From HyVt-337 sp964428895 (GTDB lineage Bacteria > Planctomycetota > Phycisphaerae > SM23-33): 39,740 nt of DNA. The notes beneath the pieces were generated by a model. That model made no database searches. It saw only the letters and a program-made list of their open reading frames with translations, and was not told where the DNA came from. Below are positions 25,107 through 34,644 of this stretch, one piece after another (the stretch's first letter is position 1; each line of letters starts with the position of its first letter). Made by a program: the position numbers and the translations under genes. Location: assembly GCA_964428895.1 (NCBI GenBank), contig CAYRZU010000028.1, positions 1 through 39,740 on the forward strand, given 5' to 3'.

Positions 25107-28100
25107 TTAGCCGACGGACTTCCTGAGCCCCAGGTGGGCCGTGCGGTCTTCATCGGAGCCGACCGCCTTGTCCCGGGCGAATTGCTCACGTCGTCTGTGG
25201 GAGAGCACGCGCCATTGTTCCGGATAGACCAGCAGTTCGTTCCAGGCGGCCCCGGACTCGCGGCCGTCCGGCAGCATCCGGCCCTGTTCGCGCAAGGCCG
25301 AGTCGGAGAGGGTCTTCTGCTTCTGCAGGATGATGAACTGCTCCAGCATGTTGCGCTGGTCGTTGGCGAAGACGTTGTTGGGATCGAGCTGATTGAGTTC
25401 CCGAACGACGCTGAGGGCTTCGTCGTAGCGGAAGTCCCGGATCAGGTCGTGGGCGCGGGCCTCCAGGATGGTGATCCTCTGGTCGCGCTGTTGGCGGGCC
25501 CGCCCGGCGCGAGAGTCTTCACCGGAGATGGTCTGGAAGTGGAGGCCGAATCCGACGAGGCCGTCATCGATGACATATTGGTCGGCCGTCGAATCCTGGC
25601 CTGCGGGAGCCGGCTCGTGCCCTGGCGGGTATGGCGGCAATTCGCTGGACACATTCCAAGTGGTCCGGCTGCTGTGGCCATTGATGACGTATTTGTCTGC
25701 GATTGCCCTTCGCTCGGGCGGGGCCGGCTGCGTAGGGGGTCGCAGGTCCCGGAATCGGTCCGTCTCATAGATGCCGCCGCCCGTGGTACGCCGGCGTTCC
25801 GACTGGGCCAATTCCGATCTGGTACTTTCTGTTCGCTGGGCGAGCCAATCGGCGTGGCGGGCGTTGACGAGGGCGAACAGGGCCTGGAGTTCCTGTTGGC
25901 GGGCGTTGACTTCATCGACCGATAGGGACGCGGCGCCTTTGCTCAAGGCGTTCCGTGCGTAGGTCAGGTGGACGCGTGCTTCGTTGAAGTGGCTTTGCGT
26001 GACGCTCTCGCGCAGGCAGAAGGCGTAGCCGCGGCGAGCGCGGGCCATGGCTTCGTCAAACTGACTGCGCGTGGATTGGACGCTGAGGCGGCGTTGCCTC
26101 TCCAGGCGGGCCAAGGCGCGGCGTCGGCTGGCATCTTCGCCGCCGCCTCTGTCCGGTTTCCTTATGGCGACCTCGGGCAATTCGATTTCCGCTGATGTTT
26201 GTCGGCCGATGCCGCTACCGACGGAGACCGGGACCTTGCGCACCGGCGTGGGCCGAACGCGTTTGTGGTCCACGCCCGTCGCCCCGGTCCCCATGGCCAG
26301 TTCGGGCGGGGAAGTAAACCGGGGGTCTTCCCAGGCGCCGCTGGAATCCAGGGTGCGGAGTTTGGCATAGAGAACGGCGAGCTCTTCGATCTTCTCGGTG
26401 ATTTCCTTGTCGTCTTCGGCGCCGAGGCCGCGGAGTTGGTCGAGTTGCTGCCGGGCGAGGTCGTATTTGCCTTCGGCGCGGAGGGTTTCGTATCGCCTCC
26501 GCAGGTTCTCGGCCTCGGCTTCGAGTTGCTCTTCGGCGACGGCGACGGCGGCTTTGCCTTTGCCCAGGATGGCCGATTGCCGTTCGGCGTCCTCGCCTCG
26601 AGCGATGAGTTCGTCGCCCAGGGCCTCGGCGGCCTGGTACTGCAACTGAGCTTCCTTGTATCTCCCTTCCTGGGCGGCTTCGGAAGCCTGTTCGAGGTAG
26701 CCCCGTTGCTTCTCGATTAGTTTGCGGTTGTCAGCGGCGATCTTGGTCCGCACTTTGGCGCCGGCGGCCTTTTCAGATCGCTGCTTCAGGTCGGCTTGGC
26801 CGGTGACCACGTCAATGTTGGACAACAGACGCGCGGAGTTGACGGCTTCGACGGACTTGGGCGCCAGCTCGGCCACCTTACCGAGGGCCTCTGCGGCATG
26901 GTCATACTCGCCGCGGTCGTAGAGATCCTTTCCCGTTCGCCAGTAGTTGGCGGCCAGGTCGCGGTTCAGCTTGGCTTGGCCGGGCCATCCGACGACCGGT
27001 CTGATGGCGGCCGAGCCTTCAGTAACGAGGGGCTCCCATCCGATGACCTCGGCCTTGGAGGGGTCTGTGGGTATGCCCAGCCCCTGGCCCGGCGTCATGC
27101 GCTCGACCGTGGTGTATCCTTCCGCCAGTTGGCCGGCGCCGTAGCCGAGCTGGGCGACGGCGGTCTCATTGGAGTAGACCTCGACGGGCCTCAGGGGCCC
27201 GGCCCATTGGTCGACCTGCATGGCCCGAGGGGCGTAGAGCTCGGACCAGGCGTAGGCGATGGGTAGGTCCACGCTGGGCAGCGGGATGTGGGCCTCTCCG
27301 CGATCGGCCAGGGGGGCGGCTTGGTGGACGTAGACAATCTCAACGGGGAAGCTGACGAGTCCCTTAATGGAGGCCTTGGATCGGACCAGGGGTAGGAGGT
27401 AGTCGTCGGCATCCTGGTCGGTCGGGGCGACGCGCGTGAGGGGGCGGGGCTCTTCGTTAACGGTCGCCTGCAGGACGATGGCGTTGGCCGGCAACGTCAG
27501 CCGCAGAAACTGCTTGGTGCGGTTTCGGATTTCGTATCGCGCTTTGCAGATCATGGCCCCATCGTCAGTGAGGGCAACCTCATAATGAGCCAGGTCCACC
27601 AGCGACTCCCGCAGAGCGAACTCGCCGAGGTCGAGGACCTCGACCGACGCAGCAAAGCTCTGCCCGGTGATGCGGTAGGTCATGGCGGGCGGGCCGACGA
27701 GCAGCGCGGCGGCCTGGGGGGCGATTTGGGTGAGGTCGTCGGCGACGAGATTCTGCACGCTGTCGGGGAGGATCTCACTACCGCCGAGGGTGTGGGTGAC
27801 GGTCAGCGTTCCCCCCAACCACGAGCCGCTCTGGACGGTGGGCCCTTCGAACCGTTTGATGGCGTCCCGGCCGGCGGGGCGTTCATATTGGAGTTGCAGC
27901 AAGGTTTGCTCGGCGATCTTGCCTCGCAAGAAGACGGTGGCCTGGCGGCCTTGGATTTGGGTTTCGCGGACGTCCGGGCCGGTGAGGGAAACGTGGTCGG
28001 CGTCGGCGGGCAAGGTCAGCAGGAGGCGGTCGGTCTTGCCGCCGAGGATGCGGACGCGGATTTGGGCGGCGACTTGCTGTCGACCGGCATCGAGGTTCCA

Positions 28101-28823
28101 GGCAACGTGGCCGAACAGGCGAAACTGGGCGGGGCGCTCACGCTGAACGTGGATGGGGCCGTACGTGACGTCCAGCCGCTTCTGAGCCGTCAAGGCCAGT
28201 TGCCCGTGCGTGCCGGTATCGGTCTGACCGACGAGCTTGGCCGCGGCGCCCGGGACGGCGACCTCCCACGGCTCGACCGAGTCGAACGCCACCAACGTTC
28301 GGACAGTTGATCGGGCCGGCAGTTGGATCGTGTTCGTCCGACGTTTCTGCGCGGTCGGTAAGGGGGATTGGGCCACGATGTCGTAGACCCCCGGCCGGGC
28401 CGGGGAGAACCGTAGCCAACCTTCGTGGGTGGCCAGCTTGGCGTCCGTTCCGTTGACGGTGATCTCGCGCCATGTTCGGGCGGCCGACAGCACGGGAAGG
28501 TTTCGGCACTGCGAGGGATTGAAGACGCGCAGCCGAATCGAAGCGGCCAGCGTGGCGCGGCGCTGGCCGTCGATGTCGATCTGATACATCCCCCGTTCGG
28601 CGATGACGGCCACCGGAGCTGGGTCGCCCAGGACGTCCGGGCCGGCCTGGTCACGCAGGTAGCGGCGCCAGACCGCTACGGGGATTTCGACCTGAACGTC
28701 CTTCAATAGGCGCGATCGTTCGAGCATCGCCCGAACGATTTCGGCGCGGTCCGCTACCCCCTGGCCACGAACGGCCGACGTCAGCAACACACACGCGATA
28801 CCGACGAGCCAAGCCCGTTTCAA
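25107..28823 (-). CDS. very large exported protein with beta domains and coiled-coil/TPR region, upstream half of a split gene
   Basis: A 1238-residue frame starting with TTG (28823), 6 bases after GGGGAG. MKRAWLVGIACVLLTSAVRGQG is a signal peptide. Residues about 40-570 are beta-rich and include the block shared with the 20545 gene (LPLVRSKASIKG, SFPVEIVYV). About 610-830 looks like TPR followed by coiled coil (DLYDRGEYDHAAEALGKVAEL, then long Glu/Lys/Arg helices). The last part (about 930-1238) is basic and glutamine-rich. The final residues, DEDRTAHLGLRKSVG, match the lead-in of the second STN-like repeat in the next frame (DEDRMVELHLRKMVG). So the TAA at 25109-25107 cuts a repeat in two, with no change of frame. 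This may be a nonsense mutation, a sequencing error or programmed readthrough. Confidence 0.8.
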   Translation of the reverse strand: MKRAWLVGIACVLLTSAVRGQGVADRAEIVRAMLERSRLLKDVQVEIPVAVWRRYLRDQAGPDVLGDPAPVAVIAERGMYQIDIDGQRRATLAASIRLRVFNPSQCRNLPVLSAARTWREITVNGTDAKLATHEGWLRFSPARPGVYDIVAQSPLPTAQKRRTNTIQLPARSTVRTLVAFDSVEPWEVAVPGAAAKLVGQTDTGTHGQLALTAQKRLDVTYGPIHVQRERPAQFRLFGHVAWNLDAGRQQVAAQIRVRILGGKTDRLLLTLPADADHVSLTGPDVRETQIQGRQATVFLRGKIAEQTLLQLQYERPAGRDAIKRFEGPTVQSGSWLGGTLTVTHTLGGSEILPDSVQNLVADDLTQIAPQAAALLVGPPAMTYRITGQSFAASVEVLDLGEFALRESLVDLAHYEVALTDDGAMICKARYEIRNRTKQFLRLTLPANAIVLQATVNEEPRPLTRVAPTDQDADDYLLPLVRSKASIKGLVSFPVEIVYVHQAAPLADRGEAHIPLPSVDLPIAYAWSELYAPRAMQVDQWAGPLRPVEVYSNETAVAQLGYGAGQLAEGYTTVERMTPGQGLGIPTDPSKAEVIGWEPLVTEGSAAIRPVVGWPGQAKLNRDLAANYWRTGKDLYDRGEYDHAAEALGKVAELAPKSVEAVNSARLLSNIDVVTGQADLKQRSEKAAGAKVRTKIAADNRKLIEKQRGYLEQASEAAQEGRYKEAQLQYQAAEALGDELIARGEDAERQSAILGKGKAAVAVAEEQLEAEAENLRRRYETLRAEGKYDLARQQLDQLRGLGAEDDKEITEKIEELAVLYAKLRTLDSSGAWEDPRFTSPPELAMGTGATGVDHKRVRPTPVRKVPVSVGSGIGRQTSAEIELPEVAIRKPDRGGGEDASRRRALARLERQRRLSVQSTRSQFDEAMARARRGYAFCLRESVTQSHFNEARVHLTYARNALSKGAASLSVDEVNARQQELQALFALVNARHADWLAQRTESTRSELAQSERRRTTGGGIYETDRFRDLRPPTQPAPPERRAIADKYVINGHSSRTTWNVSSELPPYPPGHEPAPAGQDSTADQYVIDDGLVGFGLHFQTISGEDSRAGRARQQRDQRITILEARAHDLIRDFRYDEALSVVRELNQLDPNNVFANDQRNMLEQFIILQKQKTLSDSALREQGRMLPDGRESGAAWNELLVYPEQWRVLSHRRREQFARDKAVGSDEDRTAHLGLRKSVG

Positions 28824-29181
28824 TCGCCTCTCCCCAGTTAGCTACCAGTGCAGTGCCCTAACTCCTGAACCACTATGTACTATACGCACAAGGTACTATG
28901 TGGATTAGGACGAAGTTGCGCAAAAAAAGATCCGTCGGATTCGCCCGTTCAAGGCACGCAAGGTGTGGACGGCGAGTGCCACCTGGGGGAATGGCCATAA
29001 CCACTGTTGGTGGAGTTCCTTAACGGGCGGCCCATTGGCGGGACGATTCTTGGGAAACCAGCGCTCTTTTTCTGACGTTTGGGACTTAACTCGTCCCCCT
29101 GTCGTGCCGACTGTATGGGTAAGAAGCCGTCCTGCCCGGAGCAGGTGGCGGCAAGGCACAGTTTTCCTTAGGAGAAGAGCA
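28824..29181. promoter_or_regulatory. 358-base divergent region between the secreted-protein operon and the pseudopilin operon
   Basis: Both flanking operons start here, so it must hold their promoters. It includes an AT-rich patch (28870-28930) with direct repeats and a run of seven A residues near 28922. I could not pick -35/-10 boxes with confidence. There is no GGAAC-N17-CGTT motif here, so this locus seems to be outside the ECF regulon proposed for the metal genes. Confidence 0.5.
28872..28901. repeat. short direct repeats, possible operator
   Basis: ACTATGT occurs at 28872-28878 and 28895-28901, 23 bases apart, about two helical turns. GTACTAT occurs at 28877-28883 and 28893-28899. The cluster sits 50-80 bases before the TTG start of the minus-strand operon, in the most AT-rich part of the gap, and could bind a regulator. 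Confidence 0.3.
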
Positions 29182-29604
29182 ATGAAGAAGGGCAAGGGAT
29201 TCACACTGGTCGAGTTGGCTGTTGTTGTGGTCATCATCGGCGTCCTGGCCGCCTTCGCCGTCCCGCGTTTCCTGGCGTCGGTCGAACGATCCAAGGCTGC
29301 TGAGGCGTTCAACTATCTGGCTGCCGTTCAGGCCGCCCAGGAGCGCTTCCACGCTCGTCAGGGCACCTATGCCGATGACCTGACGAACCTGGACATCAAG
29401 ATGACGGCCCCGAAGTATTTCTCGGTGGGCACGCCTGCGGCCGGCAGCACCGGCGACATGCAGGATTCCTGGACGTTGTCGCTGACGCGTGCGGGTGCTT
29501 CGGCTGGTTACGGTGAGTACTCCGTCACCTTCACCGAAGAAGGCTACGACTCTGAAAACAGCACCATCAAGGATCACGAAGACATCAACCCGATGGCCAC
29601 CTAA
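29182..29604 (+). CDS. gspG: major pseudopilin/type IV pilin-like protein, copy A
   Basis: A 140-residue prepilin. ATG 29182 is preceded by AGGAGA at 6 bases. The leader is only six residues and ends Gly, then FTLVELAVVVVII with Glu at +5, the classical prepilin peptidase site and N-terminal helix. After the helix comes a short globular part with an acidic end (TFTEEGYDSENSTIKDHED), in the place where T2SS major pseudopilins bind calcium. It is likely the main building block of the pseudopilus. The 29644 copy differs at only 16 residues by my count. The larger open frame starting upstream at 28963 lacks any prepilin leader and is not used. Confidence 0.92.
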   Translation: MKKGKGFTLVELAVVVVIIGVLAAFAVPRFLASVERSKAAEAFNYLAAVQAAQERFHARQGTYADDLTNLDIKMTAPKYFSVGTPAAGSTGDMQDSWTLSLTRAGASAGYGEYSVTFTEEGYDSENSTIKDHEDINPMAT

Positions 29605-29643
29605 GTGGTCGTCCGGTCGAACGAGACCCTCTGGAGGATTGTC

Positions 29644-30066
29644 ATGAAGAAGCAAAAAGGTTTTACACTGGTTGAATTGGCCGTCGTGGTTGTGATCATC
29701 GGCGTGCTGGCCGCCTTTGCCGTGCCGCGTTTCCTGGCGTCGGTCGAGCGGTCCAAAGCTGCTGAGGCCTTCAACTACCTGGCCGCCGTTCAGGCCTCCC
29801 AGGAACGTTTCCACGCTCGTCAGAGCACGTATGCTGACGACATGGCTGACCTGGACATCAAGCTGACGGCCCCGAAGTATTTCTCGGTCGGCTCGTTTGC
29901 CGCCGGCAGCACCGGCGACCTGGAAGATTCCTGGACGCTGTCGCTGACGCGTGCGGGTGCATCGGCCGGTTACGGTGAGTACACCGTCACCTTCACCGAG
30001 GAAGGCTACGATGCTGACAACAGCACCATTGCCGACCACGAAGACATCAACCCGATGCAGACGTAA
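29644..30066 (+). CDS. gspG: major pseudopilin/type IV pilin-like protein, copy B
   Basis: A 140-residue prepilin, the same length as copy A. It has the MKKQKG leader, FTLVELAVVVVII helix and the same acidic C-terminus (YDADNSTIADHEDINPM). GGAGG lies just upstream of ATG 29644. About 39 bases separate it from copy A, so the two are co-transcribed. Substitutions cluster in surface-like positions (for example LTN to MAD, TP to SF), while the first 50 residues are identical except residue 4. This is either a recent duplication or copies kept alike by gene conversion. Two hairpins follow, so transcripts of the abundant pilins probably end here. Confidence 0.92.
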   Translation: MKKQKGFTLVELAVVVVIIGVLAAFAVPRFLASVERSKAAEAFNYLAAVQASQERFHARQSTYADDMADLDIKLTAPKYFSVGSFAAGSTGDLEDSWTLSLTRAGASAGYGEYTVTFTEEGYDADNSTIADHEDINPMQT

Positions 30067-30071
30067 GTTGA

Positions 30072-30103
30072 TGTGATCCGCCGCAACCTAGCGGCGTATC
30101 ACA
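30072..30103 (+). other. perfectly nested hairpin directly after the second pilin gene
   Basis: TGTGAT and ATCACA flank CGCCGC and GCGGCG around a 6-base loop, with one mismatched pair between the two 6-bp blocks. It begins 6 bases after the pilin stop and just before the terminator at 30114. A role in protecting the pilin mRNA 3' end, or in graded termination, is plausible. Confidence 0.6.
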
Positions 30104-30113
30104 GTTGAGCAAG

Positions 30114-30147
30114 AAAAAGGGCGGCGACTTCGGTCGTCGCCCTTTTT
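30114..30147 (+). terminator. strong intrinsic terminator with UUCG tetraloop
   Basis: A 15-bp stem with one G-T wobble (30114-30128 with 30133-30147) closes a C(TTCG)G loop, one of the most stable tetraloops. The 3' arm ends TTTTT, and the A-run at the 5' base makes it work in both directions. It separates the two pilin genes from the machinery genes, probably keeping pilin expression much higher. Confidence 0.9.
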
Positions 30148-30281
30148 GCTGTCATGTCAAGGAGTTAAGGGGAGGCCGTTCGCGGGGTGGTAGTTAACCC
30201 CCGGTCATATCTGGTCGAAGTATTACAGGAGGACGACTGCGCAAGTGCAGCCGTCACGATGTGTTCGTTGGAGGATGCTGC

Positions 30282-31754
30282 GTGGCAAATGTGTTGGCCA
30301 AAGTGCACTGGGGTCAGGCCCTCGGTGTGTACCTGGCTGACGGGCGGATTGTCTTCACCGAGGCGGCCAGCTCGCCAGCCGGCCCGGTGACGACCGTGTC
30401 CGAAAGCAAGGACGTTGCCGCTGAAGATGTCGGTCCCGCGATCAAAGCGTGGCTGACCGAGCGGTATTCGTCCAAGAAGCTCAAGAACCTGCCCATTTGC
30501 ATCGGCCTGACCGCCGAGCAGGCGTTCTTCACCACCTGCGTTCTGTCGACCGAGGGGACCGAAGCGCCAACCACGCAATCTCTCCTGGACGCCTGCGGGG
30601 CGTCAGGGGCTTTGGATCAGGACGCCGCCAGCGCCGACTTCGTGAAGGTCAAGCTGGGCGGGTCGGACGCTTACTGCATCGCCGCGGCCAACCGCGACCG
30701 GGTGGCTGCGATTGTCAGCGCCCTCGAATCCGTCGGCGCCAAGAAGGCGCGTCTCGAGCCGGCCCCGTGGTCGCTGCCGCAGTTGCCGGACAAGAAGGCC
30801 AAGATTCCCAAGAAGTGGAAGCAATACGTCCGCGTACAACTGACCGACAGCAGCGGCGTGGCCATGATCATGATCGACGGCAAGCCCGTTCTGTGGCGTC
30901 GATTCACCTTGGACGAGGACCCGGTCGCCGCGATCACCTCGGCCGTTCGGTTCTTGCAGGTCCACGCCGCGCAGAAGCTGAGCATCATGAAGCTATCCGG
31001 CCTGCTGCTGCAGGGGCAGGTCGCGGATGACCTGGGCGGCCGGCTGACCGAAGAGACCGGCTTCGAGACCAAGACTGGCGGCGACGAGGGCCCGACGGAC
31101 CAGCAGTACGGCCTGGCCCTGGCGGCCGCAGCCAAGGATACCGACAAGGCCGGCCCGAATCTGCTTCTGTCGCACCGTCCGCCGCCGACGATCAAGGACA
31201 TCTTTCCCTGGAAGTTGGCGATGTTCATGGTGGTGCTGCTGGTAGGCATGGGCTACACCTTGTGGAACGAGGCGACCTCCCTGACGACCGACGCCAGTAA
31301 CATCAAGCGGCAACTCATGACGCACGTCTGGGCCAACGGCACAAGCACCCGGGATATCGTCAAAGAGAAGAAGCTCCTGGCCGGCGAAGTCAGCGCTGTC
31401 GAGAAGTTCCTGTCCTCGCGGATCCTTTGGAGCAACTACCTGCGCGACCTGCCCACCCGCCTGCCGGCCAACGCGTGCCTGACCAATATCACTGCCTTCT
31501 GCGAGATGAAGGAAATGGCCGCCAAGAAGCACGTTCGCAAGACCAACAACTCCATCACCATTCGCGGCATCGCCAAGTTCAGCGACCGCGAGAAGGCCCC
31601 CCCGGAGATCGACGCCTTCCTGGAGAGCCTGCGGGACGTGGACCTGCTGAAGAAGGATTACCCCATCGTCAAATTGGCCGAGATCAAGTGGCGGCGTGAC
31701 GGCCGCGAGGAGATCGCCCTGTTCACGATCCTTGGCATGCCCAAGGGCAAATAG
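30282..31754 (+). CDS. GspL / PilM-PilN fusion-like assembly platform protein
   Basis: About 490 residues from GTG 30282 (GGAGG 7 bases ahead). The N-terminal 300 residues look like an actin-like cytoplasmic domain of PilM/GspL type (ALGVYLADGRIVFTEAA at the start; VRVQLTDSSGVAMIMIDGKPV as a second lobe). One membrane helix lies near residues 310-330 (LAMFMVVLLVGMGYTLW). The periplasmic part follows a PilN-like plan: a coiled linker, then WSNYLRDLPTRLPANACLTNITAF and a beta strand pair. This merges PilM and PilN into one chain, as GspL does. It would join the cytoplasmic ATPase to the PilO- and PilP-like partners encoded next. Confidence 0.75.
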   Translation: MANVLAKVHWGQALGVYLADGRIVFTEAASSPAGPVTTVSESKDVAAEDVGPAIKAWLTERYSSKKLKNLPICIGLTAEQAFFTTCVLSTEGTEAPTTQSLLDACGASGALDQDAASADFVKVKLGGSDAYCIAAANRDRVAAIVSALESVGAKKARLEPAPWSLPQLPDKKAKIPKKWKQYVRVQLTDSSGVAMIMIDGKPVLWRRFTLDEDPVAAITSAVRFLQVHAAQKLSIMKLSGLLLQGQVADDLGGRLTEETGFETKTGGDEGPTDQQYGLALAAAAKDTDKAGPNLLLSHRPPPTIKDIFPWKLAMFMVVLLVGMGYTLWNEATSLTTDASNIKRQLMTHVWANGTSTRDIVKEKKLLAGEVSAVEKFLSSRILWSNYLRDLPTRLPANACLTNITAFCEMKEMAAKKHVRKTNNSITIRGIAKFSDREKAPPEIDAFLESLRDVDLLKKDYPIVKLAEIKWRRDGREEIALFTILGMPKGK

Positions 31755-31780
31755 CGGCCAGCCCCGCGCGAGAGACCTTC

Positions 31781-32335
31781 ATGGATACCGGCATCGACAA
31801 AGAGAAGATCGAGCAGTACAAGGCCCTGGCGGTCAAGCATCTGTCCGATCCAATCAAGCTGAGGCTGACGGTGATCGGTCTGTCGATCGTGGTGGGGATG
31901 TTCGCGATCTACAACCCGATGTCCAAGAAGATCCAGGCGGGGCGTTCAGGGCTGTCGGCGGAGAAGCGGCGATTCGAGGCGGTCCGCGACGTGGAGATTC
32001 TCCGCAAGGAAATCGAGTCTTACGACCCCCGCATTCCGCAGCAGTCGGACACCAACGAATGGGTGCAGTACATCCTGGACGGCCTCCGCGAGACACGCCT
32101 GAAACTACGTGACATGGAAAGCCGTCAGCCCATGAAGGTGGGGCCGTTCCGCACGGTGACGCTGTCGGTCGAAGTCGAGGGGGTCTACCCCAAGCTACAG
32201 CAGTTCGTCGAATGGCTGGAGACATCGGATCGGCTGCTTCGCGTGGATTCGATCCGATTTGAGAAGCAGCCGGACACGTTGGTGATGAAGGTCATCATCC
32301 TGGGATTGGCCCGGAAGAATGCTAAACAAGGTTAA
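31781..32335 (+). CDS. PilO/GspM-like inner-membrane platform protein
   Basis: A 184-residue bitopic protein. A short cytoplasmic segment is followed by a helix at about 26-46 (LRLTVIGLSIVVGMFAIYNPM), a coiled coil (GLSAEKRRFEAVRDVEILRK) and a ferredoxin-like domain with FRTVTLSVEVEGVYPKLQQF, typical of PilO. In pilus and secretion systems it pairs with the PilN/GspL protein encoded just before. The next gene overlaps it by 17 bases, so the three are translated together. Confidence 0.75.
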   Translation: MDTGIDKEKIEQYKALAVKHLSDPIKLRLTVIGLSIVVGMFAIYNPMSKKIQAGRSGLSAEKRRFEAVRDVEILRKEIESYDPRIPQQSDTNEWVQYILDGLRETRLKLRDMESRQPMKVGPFRTVTLSVEVEGVYPKLQQFVEWLETSDRLLRVDSIRFEKQPDTLVMKVIILGLARKNAKQG

Positions 32336-32910
32336 CACATTCGCGCCCTACCTGGCGCTGGCGATGATTGCCTATCTGACGTACTCGGCAACCACGACCA
32401 GCGGCTTGGTGGTCACGCAGGAAACGGAAACGCCGGCCATCGCGGCCGACGCGTTGAATCCGACCTTGCTCGATCCGGCCGACGCGGCCAGTCCGGCCGG
32501 GCGCGATCCCTTCGACGTCCACTGGTCCAGCTACCGGAAAGACATCGTTCCGCCCAAGGCGCCCTCGGCGCCGGTGGCGCCGACCACTCAACCCAGCAAG
32601 GCTACCACACAGCCGACAGCGCCTGTCGCGCCGGAGCCCAAGCCGGTGAAGCGAAAACGCCCGTCGATCCCGCGGAACCTGATGGCCATCGTCGGCGGCG
32701 ATACCGGTCGGTTGGCTATCATCGACGGCAATATCCAAGAGGTCGGCTCGCTGGTCGGGGGGACCGATCCGGAGAGCTGCTGGCGGGTGGAGGCCATTGG
32801 CGTCGAAACGGTCGAGCTGAGCTTCGGCAAGCACCAGGCGACCCTAACGATTCCGACATTGGACCGCGGGGGGGCCATCACCCCGTCGGATGAGTTTCAG
32901 GAGCTTCGTC

Positions 32911-32918
<8 letters not shown>
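32319..32918 (+). CDS. PilP/GspC-like periplasmic linker protein
   Basis: A 199-residue protein with an N-terminal membrane anchor (FAPYLALAMIAYLTYS), a Pro/Thr-rich linker (about 65-115) and a small beta-rich domain (LMAIVGGDTGRLAIIDGNI ... LVGG) that fits the GspC homology-region/PilP fold. These proteins connect the inner-membrane platform to a secretin. Because no secretin is encoded in this window, its outer-membrane partner must be elsewhere, or could be the STN-repeat proteins encoded divergently (speculative). It overlaps the ATPase gene by 8 bases (ATGACTGA). Confidence 0.7.
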
Positions 32919-34635
<1,717 letters not shown>

Positions 34636-34644
34636 GGAGCCGCT

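Noticed and set aside
25107..25109. Selenocysteine or pyrrolysine decoding at the in-frame stop
   Set aside because: The stop is TAA, not TGA or TAG, so neither known recoding applies. Ordinary readthrough, mutation or error remains.
24429..25925. Long plus-strand open frame of 498 codons opposite the giant exported proteins
   Set aside because: It lies antisense to frames with signal peptides and repeats, has no recognisable domain, and spans the end of one gene and start of another. Such shadows are common in high-GC coding DNA.
28950..29180. Sigma-54 promoter (GG-N10-GC) upstream of the pilins
   Set aside because: Several GG/GC pairs can be forced, but none keeps the TGGC...TTGC context with correct spacing, so no call was made.
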